Source of the DNA: Halomonas sp.
GTDB lineage: Bacteria > Pseudomonadota > Gammaproteobacteria > Pseudomonadales > Halomonadaceae
Length of the DNA stretch: 64,000 bases
Assembly: GCF_011050415.1 (NCBI RefSeq)
Contig: NZ_DRFS01000005.1
Location: forward strand, 62,001-126,000
Direction of reading: 5' to 3'
The notes beneath the pieces were generated by a model, which did not search any database, was not told where the DNA came from, and saw nothing but the letters and a program-made list of their open reading frames with translations. The position numbers were made by a program, and so were the translations under genes. Position 1 is the stretch's first letter, and the number at the start of each line of letters is the position of its first letter. Shown here one piece after another: positions 50,131 through 59,671 of the stretch.

Positions 50131-50607
50131 TTAGTTGGATGCGTTAAGCTCCTCTGCAGCAGCGAGTACCTCATCGACATGACCAGCGACCTTAACGCCG
50201 CGCCACTCTTTGGCTACCTTGCCGTCTTTGTCTATCAAAAAAGTGCTGCGTTCGATGCCCAAGTGCTCTTTGCCGTACATTTTTTTCAGCTTAATAACGT
50301 CGAAGAGCTTACACAGGGTTTCGTCTTTGTCGGAAATCAGCTCAAAATTGAATGCCTGTTTGGTTTTGAAGTTTTCCTGAGCGCGTAATCCATCTCGGGA
50401 AACGCCGAGGATAACCGTGTTGGCCGCTTCAAAAGCCGCCTTACTGTCACGAAAGTCACCGCCTTGCGTAGTGCATCCTGGGGTGCTGGCTTTTGGGTAG
50501 AAGTAAACGACTACCTGTTGGCCACGCAGCTCTGACAGTGTAATGGTGGTGTCGCCGGTGGCCGTGGCGGAGAAATCCGTAACGGTTTGGCCGATTTCAA
50601 CAGGCAT
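50131..50607 (-). CDS. bcp: Thiol peroxidase of the Bcp/PrxQ type
   Basis: This 158-residue peroxiredoxin reduces peroxides with thioredoxin-type donors. The peroxidatic Cys is residue 45 in ASTPGCTTQGGDFRDSK. The resolving Cys found at residue 50 in E. coli Bcp is Gly here, so the enzyme should work as a 1-Cys form or use another partner. A second Cys occurs near residue 98. It is on the opposite strand to perM and dapA. Confidence 0.93.
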   Translation of the reverse strand: MPVEIGQTVTDFSATATGDTTITLSELRGQQVVVYFYPKASTPGCTTQGGDFRDSKAAFEAANTVILGVSRDGLRAQENFKTKQAFNFELISDKDETLCKLFDVIKLKKMYGKEHLGIERSTFLIDKDGKVAKEWRGVKVAGHVDEVLAAAEELNASN

Positions 50608-50877
50608 AATAAGTCCTTATTAATGGTAGGTATTAAGGGTGTATGGTAAGTGCGATTACACCTATGCCAGTCGCCTATGCCAAAGTGGTAAAATCGCATA
50701 GCTGCAAACTCACACCGCTTTACGCTGTACAGGTTCGAATCGCCTGAGTACCATTTGCTCTCTGTATAACGCTAGCGCTTGATACAAAGTATCGCGATGG
50801 CGGCTAGTTTTGTTAAACACATAGCACGTAAAATACAGATACTTGATATCACAATTTGGCTGGTGAGGAATATACGG

Positions 50878-51762
50878 ATGATCACAGGCAGCATAGTCGC
50901 CCTGGCGACGCCTATGAAAGTCAATGGCGACATCGACTGGGAGGCGCTTCGCCGTCTGGTGAACTTCCATCTCGAAAACGGTACTGATGCTATCGTTGCG
51001 GCGGGCACGACGGGCGAGCCGACTACCATGTCCTTTGCAGAGCACTTTGATGTGATCCGCAGCGTGGTCGAAGAAGTCAACGGTCGTATCCCCGTGATTG
51101 CCGGTACCGGAGCTAACGCAACGTCTGAAGCGGTTGAGCTGGCGCGTTATGCGGGCGAAGTCGGGGCGGATTACTGCTTGTCAGTATGCCCTTACTACAA
51201 CAAGCCGACACAAGAAGGGTTATATCAGCACTTTAAAGCGGTCGCCGAGGGTAGCAAGCTACCGGTTATTCTGTATAACGTGCCGAGCCGCACCTGCTCT
51301 GATCTCTACAATGAGACCGTCCTCCGATTGGCAGACGTTGATAATATTATCGGCTTGAAAGATGCCACAGGGAACCTAGAGCGTGCTGAAGATCTAATCA
51401 CACGTCTTAAGGGTAGCGGTTTCATGCTCTACTCTGGAGACGACGCTACTGCCTGCGACTTTATGTTGATGGGCGGGCACGGTGATATCTCCGTTACGGC
51501 TAATGTTGCACCACAGGCGATGCATGACTTGTGTGCGGCAGCCGTCGCGGGCGATGCTGATAAAGCGCACCAAATTAATACACGCTTGATGCCGCTGCAT
51601 ACCAACCTGGGGATAGAGTCAAATCCTATTCCGGTAAAGTGGGCGCTGCATCGTATGGGTTACGCAGATGCGGGCATTCGCTTACCGCTGACCTGGTTGT
51701 CGGAAAAATACCACGCTACGGTCAGCGAAGCGTTGCAGCTGGCGGGCGTCGTAGAGGAGTAA
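50878..51762 (+). CDS. dapA: 4-hydroxy-tetrahydrodipicolinate synthase
   Basis: This 294-residue TIM-barrel enzyme condenses pyruvate and aspartate semialdehyde, the first lysine-branch step. The Schiff-base Lys is residue 161 ([12 protein letters not shown]); Thr44, Tyr133 and GTTGEPTT complete the active-site signature. The start at 50878 gives [13 protein letters not shown], like E. coli, with GAGGA seven bases before it; the frame is open upstream from 50779. E. coli has gcvR between bcp and dapA; it is absent here. bamC follows after 79 bases. Confidence 0.96.
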   Translation: MITGSIVALATPMKVNGDIDWEALRRLVNFHLENGTDAIVAAGTTGEPTTMSFAEHFDVIRSVVEEVNGRIPVIAGTGANATSEAVELARYAGEVGADYCLSVCPYYNKPTQEGLYQHFKAVAEGSKLPVILYNVPSRTCSDLYNETVLRLADVDNIIGLKDATGNLERAEDLITRLKGSGFMLYSGDDATACDFMLMGGHGDISVTANVAPQAMHDLCAAAVAGDADKAHQINTRLMPLHTNLGIESNPIPVKWALHRMGYADAGIRLPLTWLSEKYHATVSEALQLAGVVEE

Positions 51763-51841
51763 CCCGGTGCGAACCCCTTTGCTGCCCGGCTCTTGAATGA
51801 TAGAGGGCTGGGTAGCTGAATTGTTGACTTAAGGTGGCTTG

Positions 51842-52825
51842 ATGAGCTCTGTGCTTAAAAAACGTGCGCTTAAATGGATACCGCTGGCACTCGCAACGGC
51901 TGTCACACTGGCAGGCTGCGCGCGCGATGGTTATTATCACGACCGTAACCTGGACTATACCGAAGCCGCTCCGGCGCCTCCTCTGGTACTGCCTGAGACC
52001 CGCAATACCCAACGCTATCGGGATGCATTGCCCGTGCCTCAAGCCGCTGCTCAAGGGCCTCGTATGCAGGGAGCCGCTGAGATTCGCCCGCCGCAGTCAT
52101 TGACGATCGGTAGCGGATTAGAGCCTGATTATGTGGAGCGCCGCCAAGTGGGTGATCAAGCGTGGCTAGTGGTCGCCGCCGACACTGGAACGGTTTGGCC
52201 CCAGCTGGAAGAGTTTGTGCGTAGCCGCCAGTTAGCGGTTCAGGAAAGTAGCGCTTCTCAAGGTATTATTGTCACTTCCCAAGCCGACTTACGTCTACAA
52301 AGTGCCTTGCGCGCAGGTAGCAGTGAAGTGCGCTGTGAGCGCGGAGGGCAAGTCATGACCAGCTGTTTGGATGCACTGGAAAGCCATCTGAGCTCGCGTA
52401 GTGCGTCTGCCAGCGTGTCCTCTTCGTGGACCGCACAGCGCCTGACCAGTGACCAATCGCTACAGGTTCGCCAGCAGGGCAATGAATGGGAAGTGGTTAT
52501 TCCACAGCCTATTGATCGCGTCTGGGCTGAACTAAATCACTATCTTGAGCTGGATTTCACCCAGGAGGGGCAGCGCAATTTGCTGGCTGCCGACCCCAAT
52601 GGGCACGAATTCCTGGTTGAGTATATGACCCTGGCAGAACGCAATCGCAATCCGCTACAGATCGTCTTCAGTGCGGATGTGCGCAAGATGTCGCAAGAGA
52701 TTCGCCTTGTGTTAGAGAGTAACGGCGACCAAACGATTCTGCGTGCGATTAATGCCAGTGAACGGAGCTTTAGCGCCGCTGATCAGCGCGAGTTGCTTGA
52801 GCGTGTCTCCGGCTATTTACGTTAA
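51842..52825 (+). CDS. bamC: Outer-membrane assembly lipoprotein BamC
   Basis: This 327-residue lipoprotein is an accessory part of the BAM complex that inserts outer-membrane beta-barrel proteins. The signal peptide ends with the lipobox LAGC (Cys at about residue 26). A proline-rich, poorly structured segment follows, then two BamC-type helix-grip domains (about 90-180 and 205-325). The dapA-bamC-purC order matches E. coli. The start at 51842 has AAGGTGG upstream. Confidence 0.92.
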   Translation: MSSVLKKRALKWIPLALATAVTLAGCARDGYYHDRNLDYTEAAPAPPLVLPETRNTQRYRDALPVPQAAAQGPRMQGAAEIRPPQSLTIGSGLEPDYVERRQVGDQAWLVVAADTGTVWPQLEEFVRSRQLAVQESSASQGIIVTSQADLRLQSALRAGSSEVRCERGGQVMTSCLDALESHLSSRSASASVSSSWTAQRLTSDQSLQVRQQGNEWEVVIPQPIDRVWAELNHYLELDFTQEGQRNLLAADPNGHEFLVEYMTLAERNRNPLQIVFSADVRKMSQEIRLVLESNGDQTILRAINASERSFSAADQRELLERVSGYLR

Positions 52826-52857
52826 TTTATTAACCCTTGACCCCTTTCGGAGCTCCC

Positions 52858-53574
52858 ATGGAAAAGCGCCAAGAACTCTACGCCGGTAAGGCGAAATCTG
52901 TATATACCACCGACGATCCGGATTTGTTGGTACTGCATTTTCGTGATGACACCAGCGCCTTTGATGGTAAGAAAAAAGAGTCGCTCGCCCGTAAGGGAAT
53001 GGTTAATAACACCTTCAATGCTTTCATAATGGAGCGGTTACAGGAAGGCGGTATTCCGACCCACTTTGAAAAGCAGCTCTCTGATACGGAAAGTCTGGTC
53101 AAAAAGATGCAGATGATCCCGGTAGAGTGCGTGGTGCGCAATATTGCTGCCGGTGGCTTGGTCAAACGTCTGGGCGTGGAAGAGGGGATTGCGCTTAACC
53201 CGCCGACTTTCGAATTGTTCCTGAAGAACGATGAGAAGGGCGACCCAATGATTAACGAGTCGCTGGCGGAAACTTTTGGTTGGGCCACGCCAGAGCAACT
53301 GTCCAAAATGAAAGTGTTAACGTTTAAAGTTAATCACATTCTCAAAGCACTGTTCGCTGATGGTGATATGTTGCTGGTGGATTACAAGCTGGAGTTTGGA
53401 GTATTCAAAGGTGAGGTAGTGCTCGGTGATGAGTTCTCACCTGATGGCTGCCGCTTGTGGGATGCCAACACCCGTGAAAAGCTGGATAAAGATCGCTTCC
53501 GTCAGGGGTTGGGCGGCGTGATTGAGGCTTACGAAGAAGTTGGCCGCCGCCTGGGTATTACCTTTCCAGCCTGA
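52858..53574 (+). CDS. purC: Phosphoribosylaminoimidazole-succinocarboxamide synthase
   Basis: This 238-residue enzyme joins CAIR and aspartate to SAICAR in purine synthesis. The family opening [20 protein letters not shown] and the motif [20 protein letters not shown] are present, and LVDYKLEFG and [12 protein letters not shown] are active-site segments. The start at 52858 is chosen because it gives the E. coli-like N-terminus and length and has CGGAG six bases upstream. It follows bamC by 32 bases, as in E. coli. Confidence 0.97.
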   Translation: MEKRQELYAGKAKSVYTTDDPDLLVLHFRDDTSAFDGKKKESLARKGMVNNTFNAFIMERLQEGGIPTHFEKQLSDTESLVKKMQMIPVECVVRNIAAGGLVKRLGVEEGIALNPPTFELFLKNDEKGDPMINESLAETFGWATPEQLSKMKVLTFKVNHILKALFADGDMLLVDYKLEFGVFKGEVVLGDEFSPDGCRLWDANTREKLDKDRFRQGLGGVIEAYEEVGRRLGITFPA

Positions 53575-53581
53575 GCATTCG

Positions 53582-54322
53582 CTAATGCTGGCTAGGGTAA
53601 ATGTCGATAGCCATCACCTCTAAGGTGGTGGCTTCGTCTTTTTGGTGCGCATGAAATTTAACGTCCACATCCCGCAGCCGCACGCCATAAAGCCTGTCGG
53701 TCTCAGTCTCCTTTTGCTTATAAGCGGGCCTTGGGTCTTGGCTAAGTACCTGCTCAATTAGCGCATAAAGAGTGGCACCATCGTCTCGCTTAGCAAGAGC
53801 GTCCAGCGCGGTGGGATGAAAGATGACGTTTATCAGGGCAGGCGCCTGTGGGGCAAAGCCTGCCTGGGCATCGGGGCGTGATTCGGCCCAGGGAAGGTAG
53901 GGCTTGATATCGACGACCGGCGTGCCGCTAACCAGGTCACAGCCCTGTAGCTGTAAAGTCACGCCGTGCTGGGTGTCAATGCCCGCTAAGCTCACCAGTG
54001 ATAGTCCCAGTCGATTAGGCCGATGGGTGCTACGGCTGGCAAAAACGCCTACCTTACGATTTCCCCCCAAACGGGGTGGCCTTACCAGCGGTGACCAGCG
54101 GTCAGGACTTTGGTGAAAAATAAACGTCAGCCACAGATGGCTAAATGCTTCCAGACCACGCACCGCAAGCGGGTCGTTATAGGGCTTAGTGAGCACCAGC
54201 CGGGCGTTCGCGGCGGGGGCAAGCCCTGGCTGTCGTGGGATACCAAATTTATCAGGGTAGTCGCTGATCACGTGACCAATGGGGGTCAGCGAAAAGCGTT
54301 CGCTGTCAGGACTAGGCTCCAT
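53582..54322 (-). CDS. trmO: tRNA (t6A37) N6-methyltransferase TrmO
   Basis: This 246-residue SAM-dependent enzyme methylates N6-threonylcarbamoyladenosine 37 in tRNA-Thr. Motifs match E. coli TrmO: DKFGIPRQPGL, VRGLEAFSHLWLTFIFHQ, RPPRLGGNRKVGVFASR, STHRPNRLGLSLV and GTPVVDIKPYLPWAE. The start at 54322 has AAAGG about eight bases upstream; the frame continues to 54376 without homology. It is convergent with purC, with eight bases between. Confidence 0.93.
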   Translation of the reverse strand: MEPSPDSERFSLTPIGHVISDYPDKFGIPRQPGLAPAANARLVLTKPYNDPLAVRGLEAFSHLWLTFIFHQSPDRWSPLVRPPRLGGNRKVGVFASRSTHRPNRLGLSLVSLAGIDTQHGVTLQLQGCDLVSGTPVVDIKPYLPWAESRPDAQAGFAPQAPALINVIFHPTALDALAKRDDGATLYALIEQVLSQDPRPAYKQKETETDRLYGVRLRDVDVKFHAHQKDEATTLEVMAIDIYPSQH

Positions 54323-54445
54323 CACACTGCCTTTTACTGGGATTATGGGCGTAGTATAAAGCAGCCCGATAGGCATAGCGTGATCAAATAAGGCGTGATT
54401 GAATGCGCATCAACGAATGATGGTTGAACAGCCCAGAGGTAAGTC

Positions 54446-54973
54446 ATGACCAATAGCGAAGAGCATAAAGCGCCAGCTGCAAAAGCACGCGTAATGTATC
54501 GCGCTGCGCTGGCGCGAGACGCGGCCGATCAGGCGGAAGTGTTTTACCACGCTGTGATGCAAGGGGCAGCTACTCACTACACGCTTGATGAACGGCGTGC
54601 CTGGGCCCAGGCATTACCTCGTGAAGCGAGCGCCTGGGCAGTGCGCCAAGCGCTCTATACTACTCTGGTGGCGACCTGTGATGGCCGCTGCGTCGGTTTC
54701 CTGGAGATGGATGTCACCGATGGCCGAATTGAAACGCTATACGTCTGGCCGTCGCTAGCAGGGCGCGGTATTGGTACTACGCTGTTGGTGCATGCTGAAC
54801 GCATGCTATTGGAGCAGGGCGTCGGGCGGGTCGAGATGGAGGTGAGCCTGGTGCTTTATGAGCGCCTGCTACGCCGAGGTTGGGAAAACCTTGGCGAGCA
54901 GTGGGTTGAGCGCAGCGGAGAGTCGCTCAAGCGCTATCGACTCTCCAAGCCACTGAACGCTGTCGAAACCTAA
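54446..54973 (+). CDS. GNAT-family N-acetyltransferase
   Basis: This 175-residue protein has the GNAT fold. The acetyl-CoA-binding motif is VWPSLAGRGIGTTLLVHAER near residues 108-127, preceded by the beta-strands FLEMDVTDGRIETLY. Both acceptor and physiological role are unknown. AGAGG lies seven bases before the ATG. The N-terminal 20 residues are variable. It is divergent from trmO. Confidence 0.85.
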   Translation: MTNSEEHKAPAAKARVMYRAALARDAADQAEVFYHAVMQGAATHYTLDERRAWAQALPREASAWAVRQALYTTLVATCDGRCVGFLEMDVTDGRIETLYVWPSLAGRGIGTTLLVHAERMLLEQGVGRVEMEVSLVLYERLLRRGWENLGEQWVERSGESLKRYRLSKPLNAVET

Positions 54974-55034
54974 CTGTTTAGATAAAAGCTAATTGTTTAG
55001 ACCAGATTTAGTTGTTTAGTCAAAACCCAGTCTA

Positions 55035-55889
55035 TTACACGCTATAGCTGCGGGTAATGCGCATTGATAGGTCGATTGAAGCGATATCTTTGGTCAGTGC
55101 GCCACTGGAAATACAGTCAACACCAGTGTCGGCAATCGCCCGTAAGGTGGCGGCATCGACGTTGCCAGACGCTTCTAATGTGGCGCGGCCGCCATTGATT
55201 TCAACGGCGACATGTAAATCTTCAACAGCAAAGTTGTCGAGCATCACAATGTCGGCGCCTGCAGCCAATGCCTGATCCAGTTCTTCGAAGGTTTCTACTT
55301 CCACTTCAACGGGCAGATTACTGGCCAATTTACGTGCCTGAGCCACCGCGGCCTTTATTCCGCCGCAGGCAGTGATGTGGTTCTCTTTGATCAAAAAGGC
55401 ATCCCATAAGCCGATTCGATGATTGTGGCCGCCGCCGCAGGTAACCGCATATTTTTGTGCCAGGCGCATGCCGGGCAGTGTTTTGCGCGTATCAAGCAGA
55501 CGCACGCCGGTGCCTTCGACCAGGTCAACGTATGTACGCGTGGCGGTGGCGGTAGCTGAAAGGGTTTGCAGCACATTGAGCGCCGTACGTTCACCGGTTA
55601 ATAGCGCCCGTGCGGGACCTTCTAGCACTAAAAAGCACTGGTCGGGTTCAAGCTGATCGCCGTCAGCGGCTTGCCAGCTTAGGTTGACCCGGCTGTCTAA
55701 ACAACGAAATATCTCATCTACCCAGGCCGTGCCGCATAGGACGGCGGCTTCACGGGTAATAATGTCTGCCGTGGCCCACTGGTTTTCAGGAATCAGTTGC
55801 GCGGTAATATCACCCGAGCCAACGTCTTCGGCCAACAGGCGAGCAGCGCTGGTGCGGACTTCTTCAGCAAGAGCGGTTTGATCATGCAT
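55035..55889 (-). CDS. nadC: Nicotinate-nucleotide pyrophosphorylase (carboxylating)
   Basis: This 284-residue enzyme converts quinolinate and PRPP to nicotinate mononucleotide, the step after NadA, whose gene lies about 9 kb away. Visible are [52 protein letters not shown] with the quinolinate-binding Arg and Lys, and [11 protein letters not shown]. The start at 55889 ([10 protein letters not shown]) is preferred; an ATG at 55910 would add seven residues. Neither has a strong ribosome site. It is divergent from ampD, as in E. coli. Confidence 0.95.
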   Translation of the reverse strand: MHDQTALAEEVRTSAARLLAEDVGSGDITAQLIPENQWATADIITREAAVLCGTAWVDEIFRCLDSRVNLSWQAADGDQLEPDQCFLVLEGPARALLTGERTALNVLQTLSATATATRTYVDLVEGTGVRLLDTRKTLPGMRLAQKYAVTCGGGHNHRIGLWDAFLIKENHITACGGIKAAVAQARKLASNLPVEVEVETFEELDQALAAGADIVMLDNFAVEDLHVAVEINGGRATLEASGNVDAATLRAIADTGVDCISSGALTKDIASIDLSMRITRSYSV

Positions 55890-55969
55890 GGCGGTGAGTT
55901 CTCTGAGCATCGTCGAGTGTGTCCGGCATTGTAGTGAAAAAGAGCGTTAAGGTAGAGGAGACGTTGTGC

Positions 55970-56551
55970 ATGAAAGAAAAGCAAGCCCCAGAGGGTTGGT
56001 GGGAGAGTGCGCGTAAAGTCGTCTCGCCCAATTGCGACGCGCGACCTAATGGCGAAGTCTCGTTGCTAGTGATCCACGCAATAAGCCTTCCGCCAGGAAA
56101 ATTTAGTGGTGATGCCATCGAGGCGTTGTTTACCAATCAGTTAGCAGTAGACGAACACCCCTTTTTTGTTGAGATTGCCCATTTAAGGGTCTCTGCCCAT
56201 TTGCTCATACGACGCAACGGTGAGTGTATTCAGTTTGTCGACACCGACCAGCGTGCTTGGCATGCAGGGCGCTCTTGTTGGTGGGATGCGCTTAGTAGGG
56301 AGTGGAGAGGGGCGCTAAATGATTTTTCAGTGGGGATCGAGTTGGAGGGCGACGATATAACGCCTTTTACGAAAGCTCAGTATAACGCTTTAACTGAATC
56401 CGTAAGATGGCTGATGACCCGCTATCCTCTGCTTGATCGTTCGCGAATTACCAGCCATGCACGGGTAGCACCTCTGCGTAAAACAGATCCAGGTCCGGCA
56501 TTTGACTGGGCCTATTTCGATCAGCGGCTATCGGCTAGCGGTAAATATTGA
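55970..56551 (+). CDS. ampD: 1,6-anhydro-N-acetylmuramyl-L-alanine amidase AmpD
   Basis: This 193-residue cytoplasmic zinc amidase recycles peptidoglycan by removing the peptide from anhydro-muropeptides, and so affects beta-lactamase induction where AmpC is present. The zinc His are residue 36 (SLLVIHAISLPPG) and the one in SHARVAP, with Asp in KTDPGPAFDWAYF. AHLRVSAHLLIRRNGECIQF and NDFSVGIELEG match E. coli AmpD. The start at 55970 has GAGGAG ten bases upstream; a TTG two codons earlier is possible. MltF, which makes its substrate's precursors, is in the same window. Confidence 0.95.
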   Translation: MKEKQAPEGWWESARKVVSPNCDARPNGEVSLLVIHAISLPPGKFSGDAIEALFTNQLAVDEHPFFVEIAHLRVSAHLLIRRNGECIQFVDTDQRAWHAGRSCWWDALSREWRGALNDFSVGIELEGDDITPFTKAQYNALTESVRWLMTRYPLLDRSRITSHARVAPLRKTDPGPAFDWAYFDQRLSASGKY

Positions 56552-56615
56552 GTGCTGAGTAAGTGCTTCATTAGTTGATAAATAAAACGGTAGTTTAATT
56601 ACACTTAAATGGTAG

Positions 56616-56632
56616 TTAGTCGCTGCGACTAA
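56616..56632. promoter_or_regulatory. Perfect palindrome upstream of aceE
   Basis: TTAGTCG-CTG-CGACTAA has perfect 7-base arms. It lies in the 389-base gap between ampD and aceE, about 85 bases before the candidate promoter. It may be an operator; no known PdhR site pattern fits it. Confidence 0.4.
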
Positions 56633-56700
56633 TGTTCTAGTTATTGCTTATGTTGCAGTGCAATAGTTTGTTTTCGATAGGCTTTTTCACTGCGCCAGAA

Positions 56701-56729
56701 TTGGCAGCGTGGCGACTTTGCGGTATCTT
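56701..56729 (+). promoter_or_regulatory. Candidate promoter of aceEF
   Basis: TTGGCA, 17 bases, TATCTT, about 210 bases upstream of the aceE ATG. A long leader would result. Apart from this and the palindrome at 56616-56632, the gap 56552-56940 holds no gene I can support. Confidence 0.45.
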
Positions 56730-56940
56730 CCTATATACAAAAGGCTAACTTTCACGACATTTGTGTAGCTTTACTACATAAAAGCGCACGTAGCTTGTTG
56801 AATGTAGAGCGAAAACCCCTACCCGGCGTTCATTCGCTGGAAGAATGTTGGCGCGTGGTGGTATCGCAATACCGTCACCGTTCCAGGCCCCACGGGTTAG
56901 CGGGGCTTATTGTCATTTATCGTCATTCGGAGAGACCTCT

Positions 56941-59613
56941 ATGAGTCTGGAGACAAGAGAAGATCTCGATCCGATCGAAACTACGGAATGGATTGATTCC
57001 CTAGAATCGGTATTGGATCGTGAGGGCGAAGATCGTGCCCGCTACCTGATGACCCGCCTGGCGGATCGCCTGCGCCGGGACGGGATGAAGGTGCCCTTCT
57101 CGGTGACAACCCCGCACCGTAATACGATTCCGGTTCATCGCGAAGCGCCAATGCCTGGCGATCTGTTCATGGAGCGTCGTATTCGCTCCTTGATTCGCTA
57201 TAACGCGATTGCGCAGGTCATTCGCAATAACCGCGCTAACCCGGGCTTAGGTGGTCACATTGCTAGCTTTATGTCATCCGCAACACTCTATGACGTAGGC
57301 TTTAACCACTTTTTCCGCGCCGCAAAAGACGATTTTGCTGGTGACTTGATTTATATCCAGGGCCATGTGGCGCCGGGCATTTATGCGCGCTCCTACCTGG
57401 AAGGTCGTCTGTCGGAAGAGCAAATGGACAAGTTCCGTCGTGAAGTCGACGGAGATGGCCTTTCCTCTTACCCGCACCCGTGGCTAATGCCGGACTATTG
57501 GCAGTTCCCCACCGTCTCCATGGGCCTTGGCCCCATTCAGGCGATCTATCAAGCCCACGTGATGAAGTACCTGCATCACCGTGAGCTGAAAGATATGCAC
57601 GACCGTAAGATCTGGTGCTTTATGGGTGACGGCGAGTGTGATGAGCCGGAATCTTTGGGTGCTATTTCGCTGGCGGGTCGTGAAAACCTCGATAACCTGA
57701 TCTTTGTTATCAACTGTAACCTCCAGCGCCTGGACGGCCCTGTGCGCGGCAACTCCCGCGTTATGGACGAGTTTGAAGGCGTCTTCCGGGGTGCTGGCTG
57801 GAACGTGATCAAGGTTGTTTGGGGCCGTCATTGGGATCCGCTGTTCGAGAAGGATAAGAAAGGCATCCTTCAGAAACGTATGGACGAAGCGGTCGACGGC
57901 GAGTACCAGAACTACAAAGCCAATGGCGGCGCGTACACTCGCGAGCACTTCTTTGGTAAGTATCCAGAAACGGAAGCGATGGTCAAAGACCTCTCTGATG
58001 AAGATATCTGGAAGCTCAATCGCGGCGGTCACGATCCATTCAAGGTCTACGCGGCGTATCACGAAGCGGTTAACACCTCCAACGGCAAGCCCACGGTCAT
58101 CCTGGCGCATACCGTTAAGGGCTATGGCATGGGGAGCGGCGATGGCGAAGCGGCCAACGAAGCGCACCAGGTTAAGAGCATGGAGTACGAAGCGCTTAAG
58201 ACATTCCGTGATCGCTTCGGTATCCCATTGACCGATGAGCAGCTCAAAGATGTGCCTTACTATAAGCCGGAAGATGACTCTCCGGAGCTTAAGTATATGC
58301 ATCTGCAGCGTGAGCGCTTAAATGGCTACCTGCCAAGCCGTCGTAGTGACTTCGAAGCGTTGGAAATTCCTTCTCTTGAAGATAAAACCTTTGCCTCGCA
58401 AATGGTTGGTTCAAAAGGCCGTGAAGTTTCCACCACCATGTCTTTTGTGCGCATACTCAATGGCTTGGTTAAGGATAAGGCCCTTGGCAAGCTGGTCGTG
58501 CCGATTATCCCTGATGAAGCACGTACCTTCGGTATGGAAGGTATGTTCCGTCAGTTAGGTATTTATACCGCCGAAGGTCAGAAATATGAGCCGGTGGATA
58601 AAGGCCAGATCATGTATTACCGCGAGGACCAGAAGGGTCAGGTTCTCGAAGAAGGTATTACTGAAGCGGGCGCGATGTCAGCCTGGATTGCTGCGGCAAC
58701 TTCCTATAGCAACAATCACGTTACGCTGCTGCCGTTCTATATCTACTACTCCATGTTCGGTTTCCAGCGTATTGGCGACTTGGCGTGGGCGGCGGGTGAC
58801 CTGCAGGCGCGCGGCTTTATGGTTGGCGGCACCGCAGGTCGCACCACGCTCAATGGCGAAGGCTTGCAGCACCAGGATGGTCACAGCCTGATTCAGGCCT
58901 CTACCATTCCTAATTGCCGCAGCTATGACCCGACCTATGCTCATGAAGTGGCTGTCATCGTGCAGGATGGTTTGAAGCGCATGTTCACCGATAAGGAGAA
59001 CTGCTTCTACTACCTCACGGTGATGAACGAGAACTACGAGCACCCAGCACTGGAAAATGTACCCGCCGACGATATCGTCAAGGGCATGTACCTGCTGCGT
59101 GAAACACAAGGTGACAAAGGTCGTGTTCAACTGCTCGGTTCAGGCACTATTCTGCGCGAAGTAGAAGCTGCCGCTGAGCTGCTGGCTAACGATTGGGGTA
59201 TCGGTGCTGATATCTGGAGCGTGACCAGCTTTAACGAGCTGCGCCGTGAAGCCTTGCTGTTGGATCGTGAAGCCTTCTTGAACCCGGACGCTGAAGCGCA
59301 TAAGCCTCATGTGACTAAGTGCCTGGAAGGTCGCGATGGTCCGATTATCGCTTCAACCGATTACATGAAGCTCTACGCGGATCAAGTACGCGCCTGGGTC
59401 CCGGGTGACTACACTGTACTGGGTACCGATGGCTTTGGCCGTTCAGACACCCGCGAGAAGCTACGTTACTTCTTCGAAGTAGATCGCTACTTCGTGACGG
59501 TAGCAGCGCTGCGTGCGCTGGCTGATCGTGGCGAGATTGATCGCAAGCTTGTGGGTGAAGCGCTTAAGAAGTATGGCATTGACGCCAATAAGCCTAACCC
59601 GCTGACTAGCTAA
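56941..59613 (+). CDS. aceE: Pyruvate dehydrogenase E1 component
   Basis: This 890-residue homodimeric E1 decarboxylates pyruvate with thiamine diphosphate and acetylates the lipoyl groups of AceF. The TPP-binding motif is GDGECDEPESLGAISLAGRE from about residue 229, closing near NCNLQRLDGP. HIASFMSSATLYDVGFNHFF and the C-terminal YFVTVAALRALADRGE are typical of the E. coli-type single-chain E1. The start at 56941 has GGAGAG six bases upstream; the frame is open from 56845. No pdhR lies upstream, unlike E. coli. Confidence 0.97.
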   Translation: MSLETREDLDPIETTEWIDSLESVLDREGEDRARYLMTRLADRLRRDGMKVPFSVTTPHRNTIPVHREAPMPGDLFMERRIRSLIRYNAIAQVIRNNRANPGLGGHIASFMSSATLYDVGFNHFFRAAKDDFAGDLIYIQGHVAPGIYARSYLEGRLSEEQMDKFRREVDGDGLSSYPHPWLMPDYWQFPTVSMGLGPIQAIYQAHVMKYLHHRELKDMHDRKIWCFMGDGECDEPESLGAISLAGRENLDNLIFVINCNLQRLDGPVRGNSRVMDEFEGVFRGAGWNVIKVVWGRHWDPLFEKDKKGILQKRMDEAVDGEYQNYKANGGAYTREHFFGKYPETEAMVKDLSDEDIWKLNRGGHDPFKVYAAYHEAVNTSNGKPTVILAHTVKGYGMGSGDGEAANEAHQVKSMEYEALKTFRDRFGIPLTDEQLKDVPYYKPEDDSPELKYMHLQRERLNGYLPSRRSDFEALEIPSLEDKTFASQMVGSKGREVSTTMSFVRILNGLVKDKALGKLVVPIIPDEARTFGMEGMFRQLGIYTAEGQKYEPVDKGQIMYYREDQKGQVLEEGITEAGAMSAWIAAATSYSNNHVTLLPFYIYYSMFGFQRIGDLAWAAGDLQARGFMVGGTAGRTTLNGEGLQHQDGHSLIQASTIPNCRSYDPTYAHEVAVIVQDGLKRMFTDKENCFYYLTVMNENYEHPALENVPADDIVKGMYLLRETQGDKGRVQLLGSGTILREVEAAAELLANDWGIGADIWSVTSFNELRREALLLDREAFLNPDAEAHKPHVTKCLEGRDGPIIASTDYMKLYADQVRAWVPGDYTVLGTDGFGRSDTREKLRYFFEVDRYFVTVAALRALADRGEIDRKLVGEALKKYGIDANKPNPLTS

Positions 59614-59621
59614 ACCGCTGC

Positions 59622-59643
59622 CCGGCGGGCGTTTGCCCGCCGG
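59622..59643 (+). other. Hairpin between aceE and aceF
   Basis: CCGGCGGGC-GTTT-GCCCGCCGG is a perfect 9-bp stem in the 58-base gap, 28 bases before the aceF start. It lacks a T-run and may set transcript stability or relative expression rather than end transcription. Confidence 0.55.
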
Positions 59644-59671
59644 CTCGATCCGATTTGGAAGGAGCGCGACC

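Noticed and set aside
57484-58302. Minus-strand 272-codon frame inside aceE
   Set aside because: It is antisense to a highly conserved coding region with normal codon bias for aceE and resembles no family.
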